From positions 62,001 through 126,000 of the forward strand of contig NZ_MSQB01000019.1 in the NCBI RefSeq assembly GCF_002149965.1: a stretch of 64,000 bases of DNA. The letters run 5' to 3'. A program made the position numbers and the translations under genes. Shown one piece after another: positions 25,867-34,632 of this stretch (positions within the stretch are counted from its first letter, which is position 1; each line of letters begins with the position of its first letter). This stretch comes from Novosphingobium panipatense. Its GTDB lineage: Bacteria; Pseudomonadota; Alphaproteobacteria; Sphingomonadales; Sphingomonadaceae. The notes beneath the pieces are model-generated. The model was not told where the DNA came from and ran no database searches. It saw nothing but the letters and a program-made list of their open reading frames with translations.

Positions 25867-26814
25867 TCATGCGGCTTCCTTGGTGCCGAAACGTCCATGG
25901 TTGCGGAACGGCGTCATCCAGCGGTCCAGGAACAGCTCCAGCGGGCGCGGTGCGATCTTGAGGTCCGCGAAGCCGGGGAAGGCGCCGCTGGCGACATTGC
26001 CCGCCTTGAGCAGCTTGAGCTGGTCGCCGCTGATCGGCGTGCCCGGCAGGGCGGCGACGAGACCGGCGATGCCGTCCGAAAGTTCCGCGAAGCTGCGCTT
26101 GCGGCAGGCAGCCTCGGCGATGCGCTTGTTGAGGTCGATCATCGAGACGACTTCGGGGCCAGCAAGCTCGAAAGTCTTGCCGCCGTGTACTTCCGGGGCG
26201 CCGAGGGTTTCGGCGATGGCCAGGGCCACGTCGTCCACGAAGACCGGCTGAAGCTGGGCCTGGGGCGCGAAGACCGGCAGGACCGGCAGGCGCGAGACGA
26301 GGTTGCCGAACATCATCACGAAATTGTCGTCCGGCCCGAACATGACCGAGGGACGCAGGATCGTGGCGGTCGGGAAGGCGGCCAGCACGGCCTTCTCGCC
26401 TTCGGCCTTGGTGCGCGCATAGGCGACGCTGGACGAGGCATCGGCGCCGATCGCGGAAATGTGGACGAATGCCGTGGCGCCGGCTGCCTTCGCCGCAGCG
26501 GCGACACGGCCCGCGCCTTCGCCCTGCACGGCATCGAGATTGCCGGTGAAGGCGCCGACGAGGTTCACGACGGCGTCCGATCCGGCCAGCACGGCGGCCA
26601 GCGATTCGGGCTTGGTCACGTCCACGCCCGCGAACTGCACCTGGCCGAGATTGCCAAGCGGCTTGAGCGCGAAGGACTTCTTGGGATTGCGGCTGGCGAC
26701 ACGCAGGCGCGCGCCGCGTGCGAGCAGTTCCTGTGCTACGTGCTTGCCGACGAAGCCGCTGCCGCCCAGCAGCGTGACGATCTTGCCGTAGAGAGGGTCG
26801 GTGGCTTGGCTCAT
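25867..26814 (-). CDS. NDUFA9-like NAD(P)-binding protein (atypical SDR, complex I-associated)
   Basis: A 315-residue protein. The start at 26814 (MSQATDPLYGKIVTLLGGSG) places the Rossmann motif VTLLGGSGFVGKHVAQELL at residues ~13-31; the longer frame upstream adds a sequence with no homologous look. Also seen are AFVHISAIGAD, YARTKAEGEKAV and FGPDDNFVMMFGNL. There is no canonical catalytic Tyr-x3-Lys in the expected place other than YARTK, as in the atypical NDUFA9/complex I family. It may stabilise complex I or bind NADPH. Transcribed leftward, away from the tRNA. Confidence 0.8.
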   Translation of the reverse strand: MSQATDPLYGKIVTLLGGSGFVGKHVAQELLARGARLRVASRNPKKSFALKPLGNLGQVQFAGVDVTKPESLAAVLAGSDAVVNLVGAFTGNLDAVQGEGAGRVAAAAKAAGATAFVHISAIGADASSSVAYARTKAEGEKAVLAAFPTATILRPSVMFGPDDNFVMMFGNLVSRLPVLPVFAPQAQLQPVFVDDVALAIAETLGAPEVHGGKTFELAGPEVVSMIDLNKRIAEAACRKRSFAELSDGIAGLVAALPGTPISGDQLKLLKAGNVASGAFPGFADLKIAPRPLELFLDRWMTPFRNHGRFGTKEAA

Positions 26815-27011
26815 GATCAGAACGGGTCCTTCAACGTGGCGCAGGCTCATCGGGCGCAGGTAGGCGAAGAAGGAAAGAACAGCCGCCCGCGCCGGTTTCG
26901 CGCATGATAAGCGCCCTTGGCACAAGGCCGGTTCCCGAGCAACCGGGCGAAGGCCTGAGGCCGAGATTTCGCCTTTTTTCACGCTATTTGAAAAAAGTTG
27001 AATTCGGGGCG

Positions 27012-27040
27012 TTGACAAGAATCAGGCAGCCCCTTAGAGG
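27012..27040 (+). promoter_or_regulatory. Probable promoter of tRNA-Leu
   Basis: TTGACA (27012-27017) and TAGAGG (27035-27040) are 17 bp apart, ending 48 bp before the mature tRNA. A T-rich stretch lies upstream. Confidence 0.5.
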
Positions 27041-27088
27041 CGCCCTCCTACCCGGCGAGGACGGCAACAACGGCCCCCTCGCTTCCGT

Positions 27089-27175
27089 GCCCAGATGGCG
27101 GAATTGGTAGACGCACCAGCTTCAGGTGCTGGCGCTCGCAAGGGCGTGGAGGTTCGAGTCCTCTTCTGGGCACCA
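27089..27175 (+). tRNA. tRNA-Leu (anticodon CAG)
   Basis: An 87-nt cloverleaf with the 7-bp acceptor stem GCCCAGA/TCTGGGC, encoded CCA end, anticodon stem CCAGC/GCTGG with loop TTCAGGT (anticodon CAG), a long variable arm (GGCGCTCGCAAGGGCGT region) typical of class II tRNAs, and T-loop GGTTCGAGTCC. It decodes CUG, the main Leu codon in this GC-rich genome. Confidence 0.97.
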
Positions 27176-27546
27176 TTCTCACGCAGGTGAGAATACGCAA
27201 GGGGCCGCCGCAAGGTGGCCCCTTAGTCGTTTCTGCCCCATCGGCATTTTCTTCTTTCCGCTCTTCGGTTGTCTCCGCGTACGGCGGACTGAGTCTTGCG
27301 CCGTCCTGCTACCTCTTGCGGCGTAGTCCTTCTGGATATCGGGGGCAGGGCATTCGGATGAAGTCCTGAGATTACGGAGACTTGGCTTTCGGGTGATGGT
27401 GCTGGGGGGAGGGCGCCGCTAGTCTGCGCGGGACGGCAGGCTCTGCCGTGGCCGATACAGCTTCGAAAGGTCGCAGCCTTGCAGGCACTGGCACAGCAGA
27501 TGATCTCCGGTTCGTTCCTGCCGATCGCGGGGCGATAGGACCGTTC
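27176..27546. other. 371-nt gap after tRNA-Leu
   Basis: Holds one hairpin (AAGGGGCC 27199-27206 with GGCCCCTT 27217-27224) that may end tRNA transcription, although no T-run follows. I see no convincing gene in the rest. Confidence 0.6.
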
Positions 27547-29043
27547 ATGGCGAAACCCGACGAAATCGGCCGGAAGGCCACGCGGGGCATGGCCTCGACG
27601 GCCATGGCGCAGATCGTCAAGGTCTTGACGACGATGGCGACCACGATCGTCGTCGCCCGTATCCTGTCGCCATCGGACTACGGCGTGGCGGCCATGGTCG
27701 CGCCGTTGATGGGGCTGATCATGACGTTCCAGAACCTCGGCTTCACCCAGGCGGTGGTTCAGGCGCGGGAGCTGGATTCGGAGCATTCGAACGCGCTGTT
27801 CTGGCTGAGCATCGCCATTTCCGTGGTCGCGGCGCTGGTCATGGTCGCGCTGGCGCCGGTGGTGGGCAGTTTCTACGGCGATGCGCGGGCGGGCTACGTG
27901 ACGGCGGCGACCGGGCTGACCATCCTGGTCACCGGTTTCAAGCTCCAGCATCAGGCCCTGCTCAATCGCGAGATGCGGTTCCATGCGCTGAGTGTGAACG
28001 ATATCGTCGTCGCCATCGCCACCTTCGTACTGACCGCGCTCGCGGCGCTGATCCTGAAGAGCTACTGGGCGATCTGGCTCGGCACCCTGCTCAATGCCGT
28101 GGTCAGCACGGCGATGATGTGGCGGGCCTATCCGTGGCGCCCCCGGCTGGGCGCCTCGTTCGAAGGCGTGCGCAAGCTGGTGGTCTTCGGCGCGAACCTG
28201 ACGGGGTTCAACCTGGTCAATTTCTTCGCGCGCAATCTGGACAACGTGATCATCGCCAAGGCCGAGGGGGCGGACGCGGTCGGCCTCTACGACCGCAGCT
28301 ACAAGCTGATGCTGTTCCCCCTTCAGAACATCAACCAGCCGCTCAGCCGCGTGATGCTGCCGGTGCTGAGCCGGGTTCGCGACGAGCCCGCGCGCTACCG
28401 GCGGGTCTACGAACTGGCCTTGAGGGCGCTCGCGCTCGTTTCCATGCCGGGCATTCTGGCGGCGGCGATGTGCAGCGAGCAGCTCGTGCCGTTCCTCCTG
28501 GGCGAGCGCTGGGCGGCGGCCAGCCCGATCTTCTTCTGGCTGAGCCTGACCGCCATCGTGCAATGCGTGCCGAACACCACCGGCTGGCTCTATATCAGCA
28601 GCGGGAATACGCGGAACATGATGTACTGGGGCATGTTCTCCAGCACGATCAGCATCATCAGCTTCTTCATCGGCGTCCATTGGGGGGCGGCGGGCGTGGC
28701 CTGCGCCTATTTCATCGGCCAGCTCGTCACGCTGCCGCTGCTCTATCACTATGCGACGAAAGGCACACCGGTCTCCCAGCGGTTCATGTACCTGGTGCAG
28801 CTTCCCTCGCTGGTGGGCGGGCTGTTCGCATGGGGTATCGTGTCGATGGTGCGCCAGATGCCCGCGGCCAGCGGGTTGCCGACAGTGGGCCTGCTGACCC
28901 TGGCGGTCGCCGCCAGCTATGCCGGAGCGGTCGCGGCGCAGGCCTGCACGCCGGGAGGACGCCGGGCCATGGCGGAAATGCTGCGTCTGGCCATGAACCT
29001 CCTGCCGGATCGATTCAGGCGCGGGAAGCTGCAACCCCGGTGA
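27547..29043 (+). CDS. Lipopolysaccharide/exopolysaccharide flippase (Wzx/WzxC-like)
   Basis: About 498 residues with a string of membrane helices. The motifs GMASTAMAQIVKVLTTMATTIVVARILSPSDYGV, NLGFTQAVVQARELD, FFARNLDNVIIAKAEGADAVGLYDRSYKLMLFP and NTTGWLYISSGNTRNM are those of the polysaccharide transporter family with WzxC and TuaB. ATG 27547 (MAKPDEIGRKATRG) is favoured because the flippase homology begins there; a GTG at 27448 would add 33 residues. No glycosyltransferase gene is adjacent, so it may serve a polymer encoded elsewhere, for example the cluster from 42 kb on. Confidence 0.82.
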   Translation: MAKPDEIGRKATRGMASTAMAQIVKVLTTMATTIVVARILSPSDYGVAAMVAPLMGLIMTFQNLGFTQAVVQARELDSEHSNALFWLSIAISVVAALVMVALAPVVGSFYGDARAGYVTAATGLTILVTGFKLQHQALLNREMRFHALSVNDIVVAIATFVLTALAALILKSYWAIWLGTLLNAVVSTAMMWRAYPWRPRLGASFEGVRKLVVFGANLTGFNLVNFFARNLDNVIIAKAEGADAVGLYDRSYKLMLFPLQNINQPLSRVMLPVLSRVRDEPARYRRVYELALRALALVSMPGILAAAMCSEQLVPFLLGERWAAASPIFFWLSLTAIVQCVPNTTGWLYISSGNTRNMMYWGMFSSTISIISFFIGVHWGAAGVACAYFIGQLVTLPLLYHYATKGTPVSQRFMYLVQLPSLVGGLFAWGIVSMVRQMPAASGLPTVGLLTLAVAASYAGAVAAQACTPGGRRAMAEMLRLAMNLLPDRFRRGKLQPR

Positions 29044-29128
29044 TGAACGGGACGACCTGAACGAAAGTATGCTGGCGCGGCAGCGTCTTGCGGGTCTATC
29101 CTGGCCACCTGAGAAAGGAGCCAGGACC

Positions 29129-31375
29129 ATGGCCGAAGATCGGATCGCGGGCGGTGAAGTCGAGGGTATCCACGACTACAAGGGGCCTGCGGGCGGCTGG
29201 GGGGCGCTGGGCGCGGTGGCGCGCACGGTGCGTGAGCAGATGAAGGCCAGCCCCGATACCCGCGCGCTGCTGCAGATGAACCAGCCCGATGGGTTCGACT
29301 GTCCGGGCTGCGCCTGGCCCGATCCCAAGCATACGTCTTCCTTCGAATTCTGCGAGAACGGTGCCAAGGCGGTGACCTGGGAAGCGACCGTCAAGCGCGT
29401 CGATCCCGAATTCTTCGCGAAGCACAGCGTCAGCGAGTTGTGGACATGGAGCGATCACCGGCTGGAGGACGCCGGGCGCCTGACCGAGCCGCTGCGCTAT
29501 GATGCCGAAACCGACCATTTCGTGCCGATAAGCTGGGACGAGGCTTTCGCCCGCGCCGGCAATGTACTGCGCGATCTGGACGATCCCCACGCCTGCGAAT
29601 TCTACTGTTCGGGCCGGGCCTCCAACGAGGCGGCCTTTCTCTACCAGCTCTTCGCGCGGGAGTTCGGCACCAACAACTTCCCCGACTGCTCCAACATGTG
29701 CCACGAGGCGACGAGCGTGGGGCTGCCCAAGTCGATCGGCATCGGCAAGGGCACGGTGACGCTGGAAGACTTCGACCATGCCGATGCGATCTTCTGCATC
29801 GGCCACAATCCCGGCACCAACCACCCGCGCATGCTCTCCACGCTGGCTGCGGCTTCCAAGCGGGGCGTGCCGATCGTCGTCGCCAACCCCATGCGCGAGC
29901 GCGGGCTGGAGCGCTTCAAGTCGCCGCAGCATCCCACCGAGATGCTATCGACCCACGCCACGCCGCTGGCCTCGGCCTATCACCAGGTGCGCATCGGCGG
30001 CGACATGGCGATGCTCAAGGGCATGATGAAGCTGGTGGTGGAAGCCGATGCGCTCGATCATGCCTTCATCGCCGAACATACCGAGGGGATCGATGCTCTC
30101 AGGGCCGATCTCGATGCGACTTCGTGGGACTGGATCGAGACCACGTCCGGCCTCACGCGCGACGCCATCGAGGCGATGGCCAAGGTCTACATGAATGCCG
30201 AGCGGGTGATCGTCTGCTACGGCATGGGCATCACCCAGCACCGTCACGGTACGCAGAACGTGCAGTCCATCGCCAACCTGCTGCTGCTGCGCGGCATGTT
30301 CGGCAAGCCCGGCGCCGGGATCTGCCCTCTGCGCGGCCACAGCAACGTGCAGGGCGATCGCACCGTGGGCATTACCGAGATTCCTGCCGAAGCGATGCTG
30401 GAACGGCTTGATGCCGCTTACGGCATCACCTCGCCGCGCGAGCATGGGCACAATGCCGTCGAAGCGCTGGAGGCCATGCGCGAGGGGCGCTCGAAGGCGC
30501 TGATCGGGCTTGGCGGCAATCTCGCGGTCGCCATGCCCGATCCGCAGGCCTGCTTCGCGGCGGTGCGCGGGCTGGACCTTTCGGTGAACATCCTCACCAA
30601 GTTCAACCGCACCTGCCTGCTCACCGCTAAGGAGACGCTGGTGCTGCCCTGCCTCGGCCGTACCGAACTGGACGAACAGGCCACCGGCGCGCAGTTCGTG
30701 ACGGTGGAGGACAGCATGTCCATGGTCCATGCCTCACGCGGGAAACTGAAGTCTCCGGGGCCGCTGGTGCGCTCGGAACCGGCGATCGTGGCGGGCCTCG
30801 CCAAGGCGGCCATGCCGCAGAGTAAGGCCGACTGGGACGGGCTCGTGGCCGATTACGACCGCATTCGCGAGGGGATCGAGCAGGTCTATCCCGACTTCCA
30901 CGACTTCAACCGCCGCGTGCGCGTGCCGGGCGGCTTCCGCCTGACCATCGGCCCGGATCACCGCGTCTGGAACACGCCCAGCGGCAAGGCGCAGTTCCTT
31001 GCCCATCCGGTCGAGGCGGAAGCAGGCGCGCGGCCCCTGCTGCTCACCACGATCCGCAGCCATGACCAGTACAACACCACGATCTATAGTCTCGACGATC
31101 GCTACCGGGGCGTGACCGGCCGCCGCGACGTGATCTTCGCCAACGAGGTGGATCTGGACATGCTGGGCCTTGCCCACGGCGATCTGGTAGACGTGACCAC
31201 GCCTGCGGGGCGCAGCCTGAAAGGGTTCACCGTGGTGAAGCACGCCATCGCGCGGGGATCGCTGGCGGCCTACTATCCCGAAGCCAATTGCCTCGTGCCG
31301 TTGGACGATTTCGATCCGGCCAGCGGCACGCCTGCCTACAAGTCGATCCCGGTAAGGATAGCGCGGGCCGCTTAA
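29129..31375 (+). CDS. YdeP/FdhF-like molybdopterin-dependent oxidoreductase
   Basis: A 748-residue protein of the molybdopterin bis-MGD superfamily. ATG 29129 follows AAAGGAGCC. Conserved stretches of the YdeP-type branch are NQPDGFDCPGCAWPDP (about residues 54-69), EFYCSGRASNEAAFLYQLF, NFPDCSNMCHEATSVGL, FCIGHNPGTNHPRML, LRGHSNVQGDRTVGI and TIRSHDQYNTTIYSLDDRYRG. It lacks the N-terminal [4Fe-4S] CxxCxxxC arrangement and any signal peptide, consistent with the cytosolic YdeP group whose substrate is uncertain. E. coli YdeP is tied to acid resistance. Single-gene unit; the repeat at 31378-31554 follows. Confidence 0.85.
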   Translation: MAEDRIAGGEVEGIHDYKGPAGGWGALGAVARTVREQMKASPDTRALLQMNQPDGFDCPGCAWPDPKHTSSFEFCENGAKAVTWEATVKRVDPEFFAKHSVSELWTWSDHRLEDAGRLTEPLRYDAETDHFVPISWDEAFARAGNVLRDLDDPHACEFYCSGRASNEAAFLYQLFAREFGTNNFPDCSNMCHEATSVGLPKSIGIGKGTVTLEDFDHADAIFCIGHNPGTNHPRMLSTLAAASKRGVPIVVANPMRERGLERFKSPQHPTEMLSTHATPLASAYHQVRIGGDMAMLKGMMKLVVEADALDHAFIAEHTEGIDALRADLDATSWDWIETTSGLTRDAIEAMAKVYMNAERVIVCYGMGITQHRHGTQNVQSIANLLLLRGMFGKPGAGICPLRGHSNVQGDRTVGITEIPAEAMLERLDAAYGITSPREHGHNAVEALEAMREGRSKALIGLGGNLAVAMPDPQACFAAVRGLDLSVNILTKFNRTCLLTAKETLVLPCLGRTELDEQATGAQFVTVEDSMSMVHASRGKLKSPGPLVRSEPAIVAGLAKAAMPQSKADWDGLVADYDRIREGIEQVYPDFHDFNRRVRVPGGFRLTIGPDHRVWNTPSGKAQFLAHPVEAEAGARPLLLTTIRSHDQYNTTIYSLDDRYRGVTGRRDVIFANEVDLDMLGLAHGDLVDVTTPAGRSLKGFTVVKHAIARGSLAAYYPEANCLVPLDDFDPASGTPAYKSIPVRIARAA

Positions 31376-31377
31376 TT

Positions 31378-31554
31378 CCTCCCCGAACCGGGGAGGGGGA
31401 CCATGCAAGGCATGGTGGAGGGGCACAGGCGCATTGCGTAACGGTGAGGGTGCGCGGGAAACCGGCATGACGCGGGGCCAGCCGGGCAATCTTGCTCGAA
31501 CCGATGGTGCCCCTCCACCATGCTGCGCATGGTCCCCCTCCCCCTCGGGGGAGG
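31378..31554. repeat. Intergenic inverted repeat with ~47-nt arms
   Basis: The left arm (31378-31425, CCTCCCCGAACCGGGGAGGG...) and right arm (31507-31554) are nearly reverse-complementary. Each holds its own small palindromes (CCATGC-AA-GGCATGG; CCATGCTGCGCATGG). The unit fills almost the whole space between convergent genes and could terminate both. Confidence 0.85.
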
Positions 31555-31558
31555 AAAT

Positions 31559-32500
31559 TCAAAACGACTGGCGCAGTGAGATGCCTGCCGAGGTGGTGTT
31601 CCCGGCCAGCGCATCGAAGCTGCGCGAGGCATAGATGTCGAGGTGCAGCCGGTCTGTCAGCTTCATGTTCGCGCTGGCGCCCACTTCCCACCAGGCGTCC
31701 GAATAGTGCTGCGATGCCAGCAGGCCCGAGCGGGGAACCTGCGCCAGATCCTGAAATTGCCCGATCGTGACCTGGGAGACGGCATTGCTCGTCCAGTTGC
31801 GCGAGAGCGACAGCCCGGCGTAGTTGTCCGCATTCCGGCCGAAGGCATGGTCGATGCGCATCGTGCCGCCCAGCGTCCAGGTTGGCTCGCGGGTTTCCAG
31901 ATCGACGAGGCCGGTGAAGTCCGGGGCAGGGCGCAGCAGGCGGCCCTCGGCATAGGAGCCGACCAGCGTGGGCGTCACGAACCAGCGCGGCGAAAGCGGA
32001 AGGATGCGGCCGAAATCGCCGCCCAGCGCATAGTAGCCGCTGCTCTTGGCCCCGGTGCTCTCGCGGCTGCCCCATGCGGTGCTGATGCGCCCGTATTCCT
32101 GCCGTCCGTAGCTGGCCCAGCCATCCACCACCCAGTTGTCGAAGTTCCCGCCCGCGCCGAGGGTGCCGACGTAATAGTCGGAAGGCAGGGCGGTATAGGC
32201 CTGGATCAGCGTGCCGTGGTAGCGCATCAGCCCGCCGCGTACATAGCCACGGCCGACCTGCCGGGTCAGCGAGAGCGATTGCCAGGAGCCGTCCGGGCCG
32301 TCGTCGCGGTTGCTGATTCCCGCGGAGAGCGTGACGGTCCAGGGGGCGGGTTTCGGCGTTTCGGTTGCGGCAGGCGCCGCGGTCTCGGCTTCGGGCAGGT
32401 CCGCGTCATCCGCCGGTGCGTCCTGCGCCCGCGCGGTGGAAGCGGCGAACAGGGCGGCGAGGCCTGCCGCCAGCAGGCGCGCTTGCGATCTGCGGGACAT
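31559..32500 (-). CDS. Outer-membrane beta-barrel-like protein coupled to a sensor kinase
   Basis: A 313-residue protein with a signal peptide (MSRRSQARLLAAGLAALFAA STARA, residues 1-25), an acidic/Pro linker (26-50) and repeated amphipathic, aromatic-ending strands (YVRGGLMRYHGTLIQAY, YVGTLGAGGNFDNWVVDGWASYG, AWWEVGASANMKL), ending in Phe (ISLRQSF) as outer-membrane barrels do. I do not recognise a named family. Its ATG overlaps the kinase TGA in an ATGA junction, so it is made together with the kinase. It may be a sensor partner, porin or adhesin; the function is unknown. Confidence 0.75.
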   Translation of the reverse strand: MSRRSQARLLAAGLAALFAASTARAQDAPADDADLPEAETAAPAATETPKPAPWTVTLSAGISNRDDGPDGSWQSLSLTRQVGRGYVRGGLMRYHGTLIQAYTALPSDYYVGTLGAGGNFDNWVVDGWASYGRQEYGRISTAWGSRESTGAKSSGYYALGGDFGRILPLSPRWFVTPTLVGSYAEGRLLRPAPDFTGLVDLETREPTWTLGGTMRIDHAFGRNADNYAGLSLSRNWTSNAVSQVTIGQFQDLAQVPRSGLLASQHYSDAWWEVGASANMKLTDRLHLDIYASRSFDALAGNTTSAGISLRQSF

Positions 32501-34632
32501 CAGGCGGCCTTTCGCAGGGTCGGATCGAAAGCGGCCGGAACCGTCACGCGCGCGGCGAAACCGTCGCCGCCGTGGACGAAGTTGACATCGCCGCCATGGG
32601 CACGGGCGATCGAGCGGCACACCGCAAGACCGAGCCCGGTGCCGTTCTGACCGGACTTGCGGGCGGTTTCCGAGCGGTAGAAGGGCTCGAAGGCGCGGTC
32701 GAACTCGTCCTCGGGAATGCCCGGACCGGCATCGACGATCTCCGCCACCGCCTCGCCATCGGCCAGACTGACCCGTACCTTGGCGCTCTCACCGTACTTG
32801 ATGGCGTTTTCCAGCAGGTTGCCGAGCAAGCGGCGAATGCCGACCGGATCGACTTCCACCGGAATATGAACATTGCACTCGATCGTGACATTGCCGCCCA
32901 CCAGCTGCGCATCGGCCACGCTGCCGGCGATGAGATCAGCGAAGTCCACGCGCTTGCGCGGGCCGGGCGTGGAGGCGTCGCGGATGAAGGCGATGACCTG
33001 GCTGATCATGGCTTCCATCTCGGAAACTTCCTTCAGCAGGCCCTCGCGCTGGTCGTCCGGCACGTCCTCGATGCGGAAGCGCAGGCGGGTGAGCGGGGTG
33101 CGCAAGTCGTGGCTGATGGCGCCGACCATGGCGGTGCGGTCGTCTACGAAGGCCCGCAGGCGGTAGCGCATCTGGTTGAAGGCATTGGCCGCGCGGCCGA
33201 TCTCGGCCGGGCCGGACAAGGGCAGGATTGTCGCGGATGGATCGCGGCCCAGCTGCTCGGCGGCCTGTGCGAAGTCCTTGAGCGGCACGACGATGCGGCG
33301 GGCGAAGAGCCAGGCGAAGGGGCTGATGATCGCCAGCGAGAGCGCGAACCAGAGCATGACCCGCTTCTGCCAGGCATTCGGGAAAGGCTCGGCGCGGGGC
33401 GCCACCGCCAGCCACTGGCCATTCGGCTGGCGGGTGGCGGCCACGAAATCGCCTTCGATGAACGGCGGGGACGTCAGCGCGAAGAAGCTGCCCCCGGAAT
33501 GGCGGAAGGGAATAGGCTGGGGCGTGCCCGGAACCGCCGGAAGCGGCGCGGCGGCGGCGGGCGCCTCTGCCGTAGGCGTGATTCGCGGCGCGGCCGGAAG
33601 CGCCGGGGCGGGCGATACCAGTGTGACGGGCGGCGCCGCGACGGTGACGGGAATCGGCCTGTCGGCGGCGGAGCGGGGCACCGGCGTCACAGTCGGCACC
33701 GATACCGGGAGCGTCGTGCGCGGAAGGTCGTTGATGCCGGGCATAACCGGTGTGAGCACGCCCGAACCCATGGCGCCGCCACCGACCGGACCCATGATCC
33801 CGCCGGGGCGCAGGCCCGGTCCCGTGAAGCGCCCGGGCTGGCCGTCCTGATTGACGATGCCGCCGTTTCCGGGAGTCTGCGTGCCCGGATTCTGATTTCC
33901 GGTCTGATTTCCGGCCTGTCCGCCGGGGATGGCGCCGGGCGGTCTGCCCGGGCGTTGCCCCTGAACGCTGCCCGGAACTTTGCCGCCCGGCATCTGGGCC
34001 CCTGGAACATGGCTACCGGAACCGGCGCTTCCGCCCGGCATGGACGGCGGACGCGGCATCGAGCCGCCGGGGCGCATGCCGCCGGGGAACTGTCCTCCCG
34101 GCATCTGTCCGCCCGGAAAATGCCCGCCGGGCATGCCGCCAGGGCCGCTCGCGCCGCCGGGAGGCGGGCCGCCGGGGATCGACTGGGCATCGGCGGAACC
34201 GACCAGCAGCGAAGAGACGCCGCCATGCGGGCGGGTCTGGCTTTCAACCCTGGCCAGCGGCGAACGCCCATTGCTGGGCACGGCGACGCCGCCCACCGGC
34301 AGCTGGGTGTAGAAAGCCAGCACCACGTCCTTGCGTGCGCGGCCGAGTCGCTGGGCCAGTGCCTCGCGAGAGGATTCGGAGACGAGCCAGCCCTGGCCGC
34401 TGACGTCGGGCGGACCCACCATGGGCTTGCGTTCAAGCCGGTCCGGCACCTCGCCGCTGGTCAGCGCGCTGGCCACTTCGTCGATATTCCAGCGCGCGGT
34501 CGGGCTGGGGGGCAGGATCACGGTGAGCGCCAGCGTCACCAGCTGCGCGCCGATAAGGGCGCAGACCAGGATGACGATCATCTGCATCGCCAGCGGCAGT
34601 CCGAGTCGGTTGGTGAGGCGAGGCGGGGTCAT
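32500..34632 (-). CDS. Sensor histidine kinase with collagen-like PGG-rich extracytoplasmic domain
   Basis: A 710-residue two-component kinase. TM1 is at about residues 13-38; the extracytoplasmic region runs 40-423; TM2 is ~424-445, followed by HAMP. The kinase core has the H-box His508 (GAISHDLRTPLTRL), N-box (ENAIKYG, ~609), DAGPGIPEDEFDRAFEPFYR and GTGLGLAVCRSIARAHGG. The sensor part is unusual: residues ~151-290 are dominated by PGG, MPGG, FPGG and NQxxG units, followed by a Pro/Val/Thr-rich stretch (291-385). Similar OmpR-paired kinases normally have a compact ~100-150-residue periplasmic domain. The start at 34632 (MTPPRLTNRLGL) is preferred over 34662. It is divergent from the response regulator and coupled to the barrel-protein gene. 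Confidence 0.92.
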   Translation of the reverse strand: MTPPRLTNRLGLPLAMQMIVILVCALIGAQLVTLALTVILPPSPTARWNIDEVASALTSGEVPDRLERKPMVGPPDVSGQGWLVSESSREALAQRLGRARKDVVLAFYTQLPVGGVAVPSNGRSPLARVESQTRPHGGVSSLLVGSADAQSIPGGPPPGGASGPGGMPGGHFPGGQMPGGQFPGGMRPGGSMPRPPSMPGGSAGSGSHVPGAQMPGGKVPGSVQGQRPGRPPGAIPGGQAGNQTGNQNPGTQTPGNGGIVNQDGQPGRFTGPGLRPGGIMGPVGGGAMGSGVLTPVMPGINDLPRTTLPVSVPTVTPVPRSAADRPIPVTVAAPPVTLVSPAPALPAAPRITPTAEAPAAAAPLPAVPGTPQPIPFRHSGGSFFALTSPPFIEGDFVAATRQPNGQWLAVAPRAEPFPNAWQKRVMLWFALSLAIISPFAWLFARRIVVPLKDFAQAAEQLGRDPSATILPLSGPAEIGRAANAFNQMRYRLRAFVDDRTAMVGAISHDLRTPLTRLRFRIEDVPDDQREGLLKEVSEMEAMISQVIAFIRDASTPGPRKRVDFADLIAGSVADAQLVGGNVTIECNVHIPVEVDPVGIRRLLGNLLENAIKYGESAKVRVSLADGEAVAEIVDAGPGIPEDEFDRAFEPFYRSETARKSGQNGTGLGLAVCRSIARAHGGDVNFVHGGDGFAARVTVPAAFDPTLRKAA
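33763..34182 (-). repeat. In-frame PGG-encoding low-complexity tract
   Basis: About 140 codons of degenerate Gly-Pro-rich units, e.g. MPGGHFPGGQMPGGQFPGG. At DNA level the units are imperfect (CCGCCGGGCAT, CCTCCCGGCAT and similar), so the protein pattern rather than the DNA is what is conserved. It is entirely inside the kinase gene. Confidence 0.85.

Noticed and set aside
33763-34182. Repeat array that could be mistaken for a CRISPR or tandem-repeat locus
   Set aside because: Units are irregular in length and sequence, there are no spacers, and the whole tract is in frame within the kinase gene.
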